Notes: a model not told the origin generated them from the sequence alone. Positions 26,828 to 35,288 are shown, counted from the stretch's first letter. The stretch is DNA of 64,000 nucleotides from UBA9214 sp964443845 (GCA_964443845.1 CAYUFA010000006.1:6243-70242); one strand, 5' to 3'. Numbers and translations are program-made.

Positions 26828-28402
26828 ATGAGCGCTACCACACATGACGCACATCATCACGGTGCTCCCAGCGGCCTGATGCGCTGGATCACGACCACCA
26901 ACCACAAGGATATCGGTACCCTGTACCTGTGGTTCTCCTTCATCATGCTGCTGATCGGCGGCGCGTTTGCGATGGTGATCCGTGCCGAGCTGTTCGAACC
27001 GGGCCTGCAGTTCGTGGAGCCGCAGTTCTTCAACGAGATGACCACCATGCACGGCCTGATCATGGTGTTCGGCGCCATCATGCCGGCCATGGTCGGCCTG
27101 GCCAACTGGCAGATCCCGATGATGATCGGCGCGCCGGACATGGCGTTGCCGCGCATGAATAACTGGAGTTTCTGGATCCTGCCGTTCGCCGGTACCATGC
27201 TGCTCAGCACCATGTTCATGGACGGCGGCGGTCCCGCCTTCGGCTGGACGTTCTATGCCCCGCTGTCGACCACGTTCGCGCCGAAGAGCACCGACTTCTT
27301 CATCTTCGCGGTGCATATGCTGGGCTTCTCCTCCATCATGGGCTCCATCAACATCATCGCCACCGTGCTGAACATGCGCGCACCGGGCATGACCCTGATG
27401 AAGATGCCGCTGTTCGTCTGGACCTGGTTCATCACCGCGTTCCTGCTGATCGCCGTGATGCCGGTGCTGGCCGGTGCGGTGACCATGATGCTGACCGACC
27501 GCCATTTCGGCACCAGCTTCTTCAGCGCCGCCGGCGGCGGTGACCCGGTGCTGTTCCAGCACGTGTTCTGGTTCTTCGGTCACCCCGAGGTGTACATCAT
27601 GATCCTGCCGGCGTTCGGCGTGATCTCCGAGATCATCCCGACCTTCGCGCGCAAGAAGCTGTTCGGCTACAGCTCCATGGTGTACGCAACCGCCTCCATC
27701 GCCTTCCTGTCGTTCCTGGTCTGGGCGCACCACATGTTCACCACCGGCATGCCGGTGGCCGGCGAACTGTACTTCATGTACGCCACCGTCATGATTTCCG
27801 TGCCGACCGCGGTGAAGGTGTTCAACTGGACGGCCACCATGTGGCGCGGTTCCATGACCTTTGAAACCCCGATGCTGTGGGCGGTCGCCTTCGTGTTCCT
27901 GTTCAGTATCGGCGGCTTCACCGGCCTGATGCTGGGTGTGGCCCCGTCCGACATGCAGTACCAGGACAGCTACTTCGTGGTGGCCCACTTCCATTACGTG
28001 CTGGTTACCGGCGCACTGTTCGCGATCATCGGCGCGTTCTACTACTGGGTGCCGAAGTGGACCGGTCATATGTACGACGAGCGCCTCGGCAAGATCCACT
28101 TCTGGTGGTCGGTGATTGCCGTGAACATACTGTTTTTCCCGCAGCACTTCCTCGGCCTGGCCGGCATGCAGCGCCGTGTGCCGGACTACGCACTGCAGTT
28201 TGCCGACTGGAACATGGTATCCAGTATCGGTGGTTTCGCCTTCGGTCTGGCGCAGGTGTTCTTCCTGTATATCGTGATCAGGACGATCCGGGGCGGCAAA
28301 CCGGCAACCGCGCAGGTGTGGGAAGGTGCGCACGGCCTGGAGTGGACCATTCCGTCACCGCCGCCGTATCACACCTTCGAGACGGCGCCGGAAGTCAAGT
28401 AG
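26828..28402 (+). CDS. coxA: Cytochrome c oxidase subunit I
   Basis: A 524-aa subunit with the full set of heme-copper oxidase motifs: TTNHKDIGTLYLWF at the N-terminus, the heme-ligand region MTTMHGLIMVF, and WFFGHPEVYIMILP, with the D-channel glutamate and the His-Tyr pair. It also has WAHHMFTTGMP (two CuB His), VPTAVKVFNW (K-channel lysine) and VAHFHYVL. The glutamate in GHPEVY marks an A1-type oxidase. It reduces O2 to water and pumps protons. ATG 26828 gives the conserved N-terminus. Confidence 0.97.
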   Translation: MSATTHDAHHHGAPSGLMRWITTTNHKDIGTLYLWFSFIMLLIGGAFAMVIRAELFEPGLQFVEPQFFNEMTTMHGLIMVFGAIMPAMVGLANWQIPMMIGAPDMALPRMNNWSFWILPFAGTMLLSTMFMDGGGPAFGWTFYAPLSTTFAPKSTDFFIFAVHMLGFSSIMGSINIIATVLNMRAPGMTLMKMPLFVWTWFITAFLLIAVMPVLAGAVTMMLTDRHFGTSFFSAAGGGDPVLFQHVFWFFGHPEVYIMILPAFGVISEIIPTFARKKLFGYSSMVYATASIAFLSFLVWAHHMFTTGMPVAGELYFMYATVMISVPTAVKVFNWTATMWRGSMTFETPMLWAVAFVFLFSIGGFTGLMLGVAPSDMQYQDSYFVVAHFHYVLVTGALFAIIGAFYYWVPKWTGHMYDERLGKIHFWWSVIAVNILFFPQHFLGLAGMQRRVPDYALQFADWNMVSSIGGFAFGLAQVFFLYIVIRTIRGGKPATAQVWEGAHGLEWTIPSPPPYHTFETAPEVK

Positions 28403-28409
28403 CTTGGTA

Positions 28410-28440
28410 CGGTGCGCGGGCGTCCTGCGCCCGCGCACCG
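28410..28440 (+). other. Strong stem-loop after coxA
   Basis: A perfect 13-bp stem (cggtgcgcgggcg, loop tcctg, cgcccgcgcaccg) begins 7 bp after the coxA stop and has no T run. It is more likely an mRNA stabilising or processing structure, or a partial terminator, than a full terminator, since coxC lies downstream. Confidence 0.55.
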
Positions 28441-28464
28441 ATAAGTCGTGGCAGGTAGGTGGTT

Positions 28465-28578
28465 ATGGCGCAACGGGGTGACAGGCAGCAGGCGACGCGC
28501 AAGTGGATCACGGTGCTGCTGCTGGTGTTGCTGGCGACCGGTTTTTTTGTGGCCAGTTTCTTTGCCCTGCCGAAATGA
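28465..28578 (+). CDS. 37-residue single-span membrane protein of the cox locus
   Basis: ATG 28465 (preceded by ggtaggtgg) opens a 37-aa ORF: a basic N-terminus (residues 1-13) and one hydrophobic span (ITVLLLVLLATGFFVASFFA). Tiny membrane proteins in this place, between coxA and the cox11 gene, are known in other proteobacteria as small cytochrome oxidase assembly proteins. Here the cox11 gene that normally follows is missing. The call rests on position, a proper ribosome site and the membrane span. Confidence 0.6.
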   Translation: MAQRGDRQQATRKWITVLLLVLLATGFFVASFFALPK

Positions 28579-28700
28579 GGCTGGATCGCGAGGAACGCCT
28601 GCTGACGCGGGCAGGCTCATACCATCCTGTAGCGGATTCGCCGGTGCTGGATACGAGGTGGCAGGTGGCCGGAACGGGCCTGCCACGATTGAAGGGTTAG
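28575..28700 (+). CDS. Possible 41-residue ORF overlapping the small cox protein
   Basis: ATG 28575 overlaps the stop of the preceding small gene (ATGA) and opens 41 codons (starting MRLDREERLL). There is no membrane span, no cysteine and no similarity to Cox11 that I can see. It may be a translationally coupled small protein, or chance. Its place is exactly where ctaG/cox11 is expected. Confidence 0.25.
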   Translation: MRLDREERLLTRAGSYHPVADSPVLDTRWQVAGTGLPRLKG

Positions 28701-28727
28701 CAAACGTTTAGCGAGGGAGAAATACCA

Positions 28728-29591
28728 ATGTCAGCATCCAAAGGGGGCTACTACCTGCCGGAACCCACCCATTGGCCCATCATCGGGTCGATCGGCATGT
28801 TCACAATGCTGTTCGGTTTTGCCAATTTCCTGCACGGTGGCACCTGGCTGATCCCGGTGGCCGGTCTGGCGATCATCATCTTCATGCTGTTCGGCTGGTT
28901 CGGCACGGTCATCAGCGAGAGCCTGAGTGGCAAGTACAACGCCCAGGTCGACATGTCGTTCCGCTGGAGCATGGGCTGGTTCATCTTCTCCGAGGTGATG
29001 TTCTTCGCCGCGTTCTTCGGCGCCCTGTTCTACGCCCGCATGTACGCCGTGCCGTGGCTGGGTGGCGGTGGCAACAAGGTCATGACCCCGGAACTGCTCT
29101 GGCACGGTTTCGAGGCGATGTGGCCGACCAACGGCCCGGCGGACGTCGGCGGTACCTTCAAGCCCATGGAGGCATGGGGCGTGCCGGCCATCAACACCCT
29201 GACACTGCTCACCTCCGGCGTCACCGTGACGTGGGCGCACTGGGGCCTGAAGAAGAACGACCGTACCCAGCTGATCCTGGGCCTGATGGCCACCGTGGTG
29301 CTGGGCGTGCTGTTCCTCTCACTGCAGGCGTTCGAGTATCACCACGCCTATACCGAGATGAATCTGACCCTGAAGAGCGGCATCTACGGCACCACATTCT
29401 TCATGCTGACCGGTTTCCACGGCCTGCACGTGACGCTGGGTGCGACCATGCTGACCGTCATCCTGCTGCGCAGCATCAAGGGGCATTTCTCGGCCGAGCA
29501 CCATTTTGCCTTCGAGGCGGTGGCCTGGTACTGGCACTTCGTGGACGTGGTCTGGCTCGGCCTGTTCGTGTTCGTGTACTGGCTGGTCTAG
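28728..29591 (+). CDS. coxC: Cytochrome c oxidase subunit III
   Basis: A 287-aa membrane protein with seven predicted helices. Family marks include FMLFGWFGTVISES, RWSMGWFIFSEVMFFAAFFGALFY, HHAYTEMNLTL, TGFHGLHVTLGA and the C-terminal WYWHFVDVVWLGLFV. Subunit III stabilises the oxidase and supports proton uptake. ATG 28728 follows gcgagggagaa. A bidirectional terminator follows. Confidence 0.96.
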   Translation: MSASKGGYYLPEPTHWPIIGSIGMFTMLFGFANFLHGGTWLIPVAGLAIIIFMLFGWFGTVISESLSGKYNAQVDMSFRWSMGWFIFSEVMFFAAFFGALFYARMYAVPWLGGGGNKVMTPELLWHGFEAMWPTNGPADVGGTFKPMEAWGVPAINTLTLLTSGVTVTWAHWGLKKNDRTQLILGLMATVVLGVLFLSLQAFEYHHAYTEMNLTLKSGIYGTTFFMLTGFHGLHVTLGATMLTVILLRSIKGHFSAEHHFAFEAVAWYWHFVDVVWLGLFVFVYWLV

Positions 29592-29610
29592 GCGGGTCCA
29601 CACCGGCATG

Positions 29611-29641
29611 AAAAAAGGGCGCTCTCGAGCGCCCTTTTTTT
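29611..29641. terminator. Bidirectional Rho-independent terminator
   Basis: A run of six A, the hairpin gggcgct-ctcg-agcgccc (29617-29634) and seven T give a terminator usable from both sides. It serves coxC on the plus strand and the DUF2909 gene on the minus strand. Confidence 0.9.
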
Positions 29642-29682
29642 ACCGGCCGGGTAATCGGCAGCCAGGATTGCCGGAGTACCGC

Positions 29683-29892
29683 TCAGCCCCCGAAGCCGTG
29701 CGGTCGCAGGAGCCCGGTGGCGTAACCGATCATCAGCAGCACGAACAGCAGCAGTGACAGGCTGATACGGACGGTCAGCGCGCGGACGGTCCGTTCCGAC
29801 GTGCCCTTGTCGCGGACCAGGTAAAACAGGCCGCTGAACAGGCTGCCGACGATGACGAGCAGGATGAGTATGATGAGGGCTTTGCCGAGCAT
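29683..29892 (-). CDS. DUF2909 twin-transmembrane small protein
   Basis: A 69-aa protein with two membrane helices (ALIILILLVIVGSLFSGLFYLV and, after a short charged loop, LSLLLFVLLMIGYATGLL). It matches the DUF2909 family found between coxC and SURF1 in gammaproteobacteria. It lies opposite to the cox genes and ends at the shared terminator. A role in oxidase assembly is suspected from its location only. Confidence 0.8.
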   Translation of the reverse strand: MLGKALIILILLVIVGSLFSGLFYLVRDKGTSERTVRALTVRISLSLLLFVLLMIGYATGLLRPHGFGG

Positions 29893-29982
29893 GCGAAGGT
29901 ACCGGGTTGTGCAGTTTCCGGGAAGTATACCAGACCTCCCGTGCGCGCTCGCCGCTCGTTGCCGTCCGGCCAGGCTGAACTC

Positions 29983-30726
29983 ATGAGAATCGGCGGCTAC
30001 GATTTCCGTCCCGGCCTGTGGCCGACGCTGGCCACGCTGCTCCTGCTGCCGCTGCTGCTCTGGCTGGGACACTGGCAGCTGCAGCGCGCGGTGTGGAAGC
30101 AGGGTCTGATCGACGCCAACGCCGCCAGGGCGCACCTGCCTGCCGTGAGCCTGGACCGGCTGGGCGGGGACTATGCGGCGGCGCGCTTCCGCAAGGTGCG
30201 TGTGCACGGCCGCTATGACCTCGCGCACCAGCTGCTGCTGGATAACCGCGTGCACGACGGTCATCCGGGCTACGAGGTGCTGACCCCCCTGCAGCTGGAT
30301 GACGGGCGCTGGCTGCTGGTGAACCGCGGCTGGGCGCCGGCGGACCCCGACCGCTCCGTGCTGCCCGCGGTCGACGGGCCGGCGGGGGAGGTGACGTTGA
30401 TTGCCGGCATCGATCTCCCGCCAGAGAAGACTTTCCGTCTCGGAGCGGAGGAAGAGGCGACCTCCGGCTGGCCGCGTGTCATCGAACAGCTGGAACCGGC
30501 GCGGGTGAAGGCGCTGCTGGGCAGGTCCCTGCTGCCGGTGATCCTGTTACTGGACCCGCAGGATGCGCACGGTTTTGTGCGTGACTGGAAGCCGGTGTAT
30601 GGTGTGACCCCCGCCAAGCACCGGGCCTATGCCATGCAGTGGTACACCCTCGCGCTGGTGCTGGCATTGATCTATATCGGCGTCAATACAAAACGCATCA
30701 ACCGCAAGCAACCGGAACGCAAATGA
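29983..30726 (+). CDS. SURF1 family cytochrome oxidase assembly protein
   Basis: A 247-aa protein with an N-terminal helix (ATLLLLPLLLWLGHWQLQRA) carrying the SURF1 signature GHWQLQRA, the periplasmic motif LVNRGWAPADPDR and a C-terminal helix (MQWYTLALVLALIYIGVN). SURF1 helps insert heme a into subunit I. Its presence implies an A-type oxidase. The stop overlaps the next start by 4 bp. Confidence 0.93.
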   Translation: MRIGGYDFRPGLWPTLATLLLLPLLLWLGHWQLQRAVWKQGLIDANAARAHLPAVSLDRLGGDYAAARFRKVRVHGRYDLAHQLLLDNRVHDGHPGYEVLTPLQLDDGRWLLVNRGWAPADPDRSVLPAVDGPAGEVTLIAGIDLPPEKTFRLGAEEEATSGWPRVIEQLEPARVKALLGRSLLPVILLLDPQDAHGFVRDWKPVYGVTPAKHRAYAMQWYTLALVLALIYIGVNTKRINRKQPERK

Positions 30727-31373
30727 ACAAGCCTGAACGGAATGCACCGGCGTCCGCGCGGCGCCAGCGCGGGTTTCTGAACTCGAAACAGGCTATGGTG
30801 CTGCTGGCCCTGATTTTCCTGGCCCCCGTGTTCGTGGCGTGGGTCATGCACCATGCCGGCGAGCAGGGCTGGCGGCCGCACAGCACGACCAACTACGGCA
30901 CACTGGTGCAGCCGGCGCGACCGCTGGCGGTGCCCGCCGACCTGATGGCCGGCGCTCGCCCGCTCGGCCGTTACCTGCAGGGACGGTGGACACTGGTGTA
31001 CGTCGGTGACGGCGATTGCGACGCCGCCTGCAACCAGGACCTGTACCGCATGCGCCAGGTGCGCCTCGCGCAGAATGAAGACATGAAGCGGGTGCAGACC
31101 CTGTACCTGCTGCTGGGCGACGGCGTGCCGGACGCGGTCAGGACACTGGCGGGCAAGGAGTACCCGGACCTCCGGGTGATACCGGTCGCGCCGGCCCAGG
31201 CCACGGCCCTGGCGCCCCAGTTCCGGGTGGACGACACGGACTTCGGACGCAACGGGTACCTGTATATCGTGGATCCGCTCGGCAACCTGATGATGTTCTA
31301 TACACCGGGGAGCGATCCCAGCGGCATGCTGAGAGACCTGCGCAAGCTGCTCAAGGCATCACAAATCGGCTGA
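30723..31373 (+). CDS. SCO-like thioredoxin-fold membrane protein
   Basis: A 216-aa protein with one N-terminal membrane span (about residues 24-44) and a periplasmic thioredoxin-like domain. It carries a CxxxC pair in GDCDAAC (Cys99, Cys103), the spacing used by SCO copper chaperones, and ends like them in GYLYIVDPLGNLMMFY. It corresponds to the protein between SURF1 and ctaA in the Pseudomonas cox operon. A part in copper or thiol handling during CuA/CuB assembly is inference. It is coupled to SURF1 by ATGA. Confidence 0.75.
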   Translation: MNKPERNAPASARRQRGFLNSKQAMVLLALIFLAPVFVAWVMHHAGEQGWRPHSTTNYGTLVQPARPLAVPADLMAGARPLGRYLQGRWTLVYVGDGDCDAACNQDLYRMRQVRLAQNEDMKRVQTLYLLLGDGVPDAVRTLAGKEYPDLRVIPVAPAQATALAPQFRVDDTDFGRNGYLYIVDPLGNLMMFYTPGSDPSGMLRDLRKLLKASQIG

Positions 31374-31381
31374 TCGCACCC

Positions 31382-32254
31382 ATGCTGCAAACCATCCGGA
31401 ATTACCTGGGGCTGTGCAAGCTGAAGGTCGTGGCCCTGATCGTGTTCACCTCGATGGTGGGCATGTTCCTCGCCACCAACCCGCCCGGCATGGTGCCGTG
31501 GGACGTGCTGTTGTGGGGCAATCTCGGCATCGGCCTGGCGGCGGCGGCCGCCGCCGCCATCAACCACGTGCTGGACGCGCGCGAGGATGCGAAGATGGCA
31601 CGCACCCACAACCGTCCCCTGCCGCAGGGCCAGGTGACCGCGCCACAGGCGCTGGGATTCGCCACCGTGCTGGGCGTGGTCGCGATGGCGATCCTCGTAC
31701 AACTGATCAACCCGCTGACCGCCGTGCTGACCTTCGTTTCGCTGGTGGGCTACGCGGTGGTCTACACCATGTACCTGAAACGCGCCACGCCGCAGAACAT
31801 CGTCATCGGTGGTGCGGCCGGCGCGGCACCGCCCATCCTGGGCTGGGCCGCGGTGTCCGGCACCATCCACCCCCACGCGCTGCTGCTGTTCCTGATCGTG
31901 TTTGTCTGGACGCCGCCGCACTTCTGGGCGCTGGCCATCCACCGCCACGAGGAATATGCCAAGGTGGACATCCCGATGCTGCCGGTGACACACGGCATCC
32001 CGTTTACCCGCCTGCAGATCCTGCTCTATACCATCATGCTGCTGGTGGTCAGCGTGCTGCCGTTCGCCATGCACATGAGCGGCTATTTCTACCTGGTCTC
32101 CGCCCTGCTGCTGGGGGCCGGATTCCTGCGCTACGCCATCCAGTTGATGCAGGGGAAGGAGGTGGCCATGAAAACCTTCGGCTATTCCATCTGGTACCTG
32201 ATGGCCATCTTCGCCACCCTGCTGGTCGATCATTACCTGCCGTTGCTGGCGTGA
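31382..32254 (+). CDS. ctaB: Protoheme IX farnesyltransferase (heme O synthase)
   Basis: A 290-aa polytopic UbiA-type enzyme with the substrate-binding segment NHVLDAREDAKMARTHNRPL and the heme O synthase marks GGAAGAAPPILGWAAV and VWTPPHFWALA. It adds the farnesyl chain to heme B, giving heme O. In the usual operon ctaA (heme A synthase) lies just before it; here it follows the SCO-like gene after only 8 bp, so ctaA is not here. Confidence 0.95.
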   Translation: MLQTIRNYLGLCKLKVVALIVFTSMVGMFLATNPPGMVPWDVLLWGNLGIGLAAAAAAAINHVLDAREDAKMARTHNRPLPQGQVTAPQALGFATVLGVVAMAILVQLINPLTAVLTFVSLVGYAVVYTMYLKRATPQNIVIGGAAGAAPPILGWAAVSGTIHPHALLLFLIVFVWTPPHFWALAIHRHEEYAKVDIPMLPVTHGIPFTRLQILLYTIMLLVVSVLPFAMHMSGYFYLVSALLLGAGFLRYAIQLMQGKEVAMKTFGYSIWYLMAIFATLLVDHYLPLLA

Positions 32255-32353
32255 TCCCGCACCGCTGCCGGCAGGACCGGACGTTGCCAGCGCGCGGGAC
32301 TGCCAATATAGTAGCCTGCGGACCGGTCGCATCCGGTGTGCGGGAGAGGGCGC

Positions 32354-33418
32354 ATGGCAGCATCCACCACCACTGTATCCAGCAAGGCCGGCCTGCCGCC
32401 GGGCACCCTGGTGCACGTCGGCGAACGGCTGGAATCGGAAACCCGTATCACGGTCATCGACTACACGCGTGACGGTGGTTCGGAGCACACCGTGAGCACG
32501 GTGGAGGAGATCGCCGGCTTCCGCGGGGCGGATTCGATTACCTGGGTCAACGTCGAGGGGCTGGTCAACGTCGCCGTCATCGAGGCGATCGGGCAGGAGT
32601 TCGACATTCACCCGCTGGTACTCGAGGATATCCTGCACACCGGCCAGCGTCCCAAGTTCGAGGATTACGACGACTACCTGTTCCTGGTGTTCAAGGTCAT
32701 GTACCCGGCACACGGCGGGGAGGTGGTGAACTATGAACAGGTCAGCGTCCTGATCCTCAGCGATTACGTGTTCACCTTCAAGGAAAAGCGTGACGCGATC
32801 TTCGACTCCATCAAGGCCCGGCTGCGCAAGCCGAATGCGCACTTCCGGAAGCTCGGTACGGATTACCTGGCCTACTCGCTGCTCGACGCCGTGGTCGACC
32901 AGTACCTGTCGCTGCAGGACTACATGGACGCGGCCCTGGAGTCGATCGAGGACGCGCTGCTCGATGAGCCGGACAGCTCGACGTTGATGAGCATCCAGCG
33001 GGTCCGGCACGAACTGATCTTCATGCGCCGGTCGGCCGCGCCGCTGCGCGAGCTGGTTGGCGGGATCCTGCGCAGCGATTCCGAGCTCATCAGCGACCAC
33101 ACCATGATCTACTACCGGGATGTCTACGATCACGTGCTGCGCGTGACGGATGCCTTCGACACCTACCGCGACATGGTCGGCAGCCTGCTCGAGATCTACA
33201 ACAGCACCATCAGCAACCACATGAACGAGGTCATGAAGGTGCTGACGGTGTTCGCCACGATCTTCATCCCGCTGACCTTCCTCACGGGCATCTACGGCAT
33301 GAATTTCGAGTATATGCCGGAGCTGAAATGGAAGTGGTCCTACCCGCTGCTGTGGGCCTGTTTCCTGCTGATCCCGGCGGTCCTGATGTTCTATTTCAGG
33401 AAGAAAAAATGGCTATAG
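32354..33418 (+). CDS. corA: CorA magnesium/cobalt channel
   Basis: A 354-aa protein with the long cytosolic domain (VNVEGLVNVAVIEAIGQEF, LEDILHTGQRPKFEDYDDYLF) and two C-terminal helices. The selectivity motif is YGMNFEYMPELKWKWSYP and the basic tail is FRKKKWL. CorA forms a pentameric inner-membrane channel for Mg2+ and Co2+. ATG 32354 follows gggagaggg; an upstream in-frame start at 32336 is less likely. Confidence 0.95.
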   Translation: MAASTTTVSSKAGLPPGTLVHVGERLESETRITVIDYTRDGGSEHTVSTVEEIAGFRGADSITWVNVEGLVNVAVIEAIGQEFDIHPLVLEDILHTGQRPKFEDYDDYLFLVFKVMYPAHGGEVVNYEQVSVLILSDYVFTFKEKRDAIFDSIKARLRKPNAHFRKLGTDYLAYSLLDAVVDQYLSLQDYMDAALESIEDALLDEPDSSTLMSIQRVRHELIFMRRSAAPLRELVGGILRSDSELISDHTMIYYRDVYDHVLRVTDAFDTYRDMVGSLLEIYNSTISNHMNEVMKVLTVFATIFIPLTFLTGIYGMNFEYMPELKWKWSYPLLWACFLLIPAVLMFYFRKKKWL

Positions 33419-33485
33419 ACGGGGCTCCGCGACTCCGTCGCCCGACGGGCGCTGGAGTATACGGATACAGGAGAAGGAGTCGGAC

Positions 33486-33666
33486 ATGACACACATTGAA
33501 CTCGGCGGCAGTTGCCTGTGCGGAGCGCTGCGTTACGAATTGCGTGGTGAGGTGCAGCGTTTCTACCATTGCCACTGCTCGCGCTGTCGCAAGACCACCG
33601 GTACCGGACACGCCAGCAACCTGCTGGTCACGCCGGCCACCAGCCTGCACTGGGTCAGCGGCGGCG
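33486..33666 (+). CDS. GFA/CENP-V type zinc protein, 3' end lost in gap
   Basis: ATG 33486 follows the ribosome site aggagaaggag and opens 60 codons to the edge of the N run. Zinc-ligand cysteines are visible in GSCLCGALRYE and in CHCSRCRKTTG, the pattern of glutathione-dependent formaldehyde-activating enzyme (GFA)-like proteins. Members are about 130-150 aa, so roughly half is missing. Many have no proven activity on formaldehyde. Confidence 0.8.
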
Positions 33667-33766
33667 NNNNNNNNNNNNNNNNNNNNNNNNNNNNNNNNNN
33701 NNNNNNNNNNNNNNNNNNNNNNNNNNNNNNNNNNNNNNNNNNNNNNNNNNNNNNNNNNNNNNNNNN
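33667..33766. other. Assembly gap (100 N)
   Basis: Exactly 100 N, the conventional size for a gap of unknown length. It separates the 5' end of the GFA-type gene from the 3' end of a different reading frame, so at least one gene end and one gene start are missing. Confidence 0.95.
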
Positions 33767-34227
33767 CAGTGGCACCGCAACCAGAAACCGCTACACCGCA
33801 ACCAGAAACCGCTACACCGCAGCCAGAAACCGCGCAGCCGCAGTCAGAAACCGCGCAGCAGGGGGATACTGAACCGCCAGCGGAACCGGAGGCACAGTCA
33901 GAAGCAGTGACGCCGCAGGCGGAAGCGCCCGGGAAAGCAGCCACATTCACTGCAGAGGACACGCCGTATAGCTACCGTAGCGGGTATCGCGCCAGAATTG
34001 ATCGACTGCGCGAACAACGAGAAGCACAATTCAAGGCAATGCGGGAAAACAGGGAGCGTTGGCACAGCCTGCGGCGCTGGTGGAACAATCCGGTAGCCGA
34101 GCAAAGACGTCAATGGAACAAGGCGCGCAGCCGGTACTATCGCGATATGGCGGAGGAACGCAGCAGGTACTATGACCAGTTCAGGGAACGGCGCTATCCC
34201 TACGGCTACCTGCCCGGTTATCCGTGA
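33767..34227 (+). CDS. C-terminal part of a repeat-rich basic protein
   Basis: An open frame of about 153 codons coming out of the gap. It begins with four 7-residue repeats (TPQPETA type), passes through a Glu/Pro/Ala-rich linker, and ends in a charged, Arg/Tyr/Trp-rich segment (RIDRLREQREAQ, then SRYYRDMAEERSRYYDQF) finishing RRYPYGYLPGYP. The start lies in the gap. The Pro-rich repeats look like a flexible linker after a membrane anchor or signal peptide, but neither is visible. No family recognised. Confidence 0.55.
33772..33855 (+). repeat. 21-bp tandem repeat, four copies
   Basis: Four in-frame units of 21 bp, each coding for TPQPETA or a close variant, start 6 bp after the gap. The copies diverge towards the 3' end. 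More copies may lie in the gap, which would explain why the assembly broke here. Confidence 0.85.
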
Positions 34228-34252
34228 GTGATCAGGCGCACACCACCGGAAC

Positions 34253-34273
34253 ACCCCCCGCGCGGCGGGGGGT
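34253..34273 (+). terminator. Possible terminator hairpin
   Basis: An 8-bp stem (accccccg, loop cgcgg, cggggggt) lies 25 bp after the stop of the repeat-rich protein gene. It is followed only by tcc, so its strength as a terminator is doubtful. Confidence 0.35.
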
Positions 34274-34337
34274 TCCAGCCGCGGCCAAGGTGTCGTTTAC
34301 TGGCCGGAAACTGACACCGGGTTGAAACAACATCCGC

Positions 34338-35288
34338 TCAGTCGTCCTTCAGCTCGCGCGGGAACGGCTCCAGGTAGGTCTGCGACTGGGCCCACTCGTT
34401 CGGGTGGTGCAGGAAGTGATGGCGCAGCAGTGTCAGCGGCGCGGCCAGCGGCACCAGCCCCAGCCGGTATTCATCGATCAGCCGGGTCAGTTCGGCGCGG
34501 TCCGCGGCGCCGAGCGGTTTGCTGACATAGCCCTGCAGGTGTTGCAGCACGTTGACGTGTGCGCGGCGGGTGGCCGGTCGCTGCAGCGCTGCCATCAGCT
34601 CCTGTTCGTAGCGCCGGCACAGCTCCCGGAAGCCCTTTCGACCGGCCGTTGACACCAGACGACCAAGTCGCCGGTAGGCGGCCTGGTTGTGCGCCAGTAC
34701 GCTGAGCTTGTGGCGGGTGTGAAATTCCACCAGGCGCGCCGGTGTGAGTCCCCGCGCGCGCAGCTGCAGCCAGCGATAGCGCGTGAACACCCGTTCGAGG
34801 AAATTTTCGCGCAGCCCGGGATCGTGCAGCCGGCCCTCTTCCTCCACCGGCAGGTTCGGGTGCGCCTGCAGGATCGCGGCGGCAAAGGCGCCGACACCAT
34901 CGGCCCGGGCGGCCCGGCCGTCCTCGTGCCAGGTCTTTACGCGTGCCATGCCGCAGCTCGGCGAGCGCGCCTTGAAGATGTAGCCGCACAGCTCATCCAT
35001 GTCACGGGCGGCAGCGCGGCCGTATGCCGCCAGGGCCGCGGTGACATCCAGCGAACCTTCCTGCACACCACGCACGCGCAGACCGCCTGCCGTGCGTACC
35101 AGCCGGATCGGTGCCCGGGGTATGCCCAGCCCGATGGCCACTTCGGGGCAGTACGGATGAAACTCCAGGTACGCGGCCAGGCGGGTGTTGACCTCGCGGT
35201 CATAGCGGTGGCCGCCGTCGTAGCGCACGGCGTCCCCGCGCAGGCAGCTGCTGATGCCCACCGGTATCCTGTGCACGGGCGTGTCCAT
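34338..35288 (-). CDS. DUF523 and DUF1722 fusion protein (YbgA-like)
   Basis: A 316-aa protein. Residues 1-150 are DUF523 (VGISSCLRGDAVRYDGGH, then YIFKARSPSCGMARVK, with conserved cysteines). Residues about 180-310 are DUF1722 (LVEFHTRHKLSVLAHNQAAYRRLG, ending NEWAQSQTYLEPFPRELK). This fusion is common in gammaproteobacteria. DUF523 belongs with thiouracil-desulfurase-type enzymes and DUF1722 is found in YbgA, sometimes near photolyase genes; the joint function is unknown. ATG 35288 is chosen because DUF523 begins there. Confidence 0.88.
   Translation of the reverse strand: MDTPVHRIPVGISSCLRGDAVRYDGGHRYDREVNTRLAAYLEFHPYCPEVAIGLGIPRAPIRLVRTAGGLRVRGVQEGSLDVTAALAAYGRAAARDMDELCGYIFKARSPSCGMARVKTWHEDGRAARADGVGAFAAAILQAHPNLPVEEEGRLHDPGLRENFLERVFTRYRWLQLRARGLTPARLVEFHTRHKLSVLAHNQAAYRRLGRLVSTAGRKGFRELCRRYEQELMAALQRPATRRAHVNVLQHLQGYVSKPLGAADRAELTRLIDEYRLGLVPLAAPLTLLRHHFLHHPNEWAQSQTYLEPFPRELKDD

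Noticed and set aside
26822..28333. His/Asp-rich 503-codon frame opposite coxA that looks like a metal-binding protein
   Set aside because: The His/Asp richness is the complement of coxA codons; coxA is certain.
28575..28700. Remnant of ctaG/cox11
   Set aside because: No Cox11 motif (no CFCF-type copper site, no membrane anchor) can be seen in any frame here.
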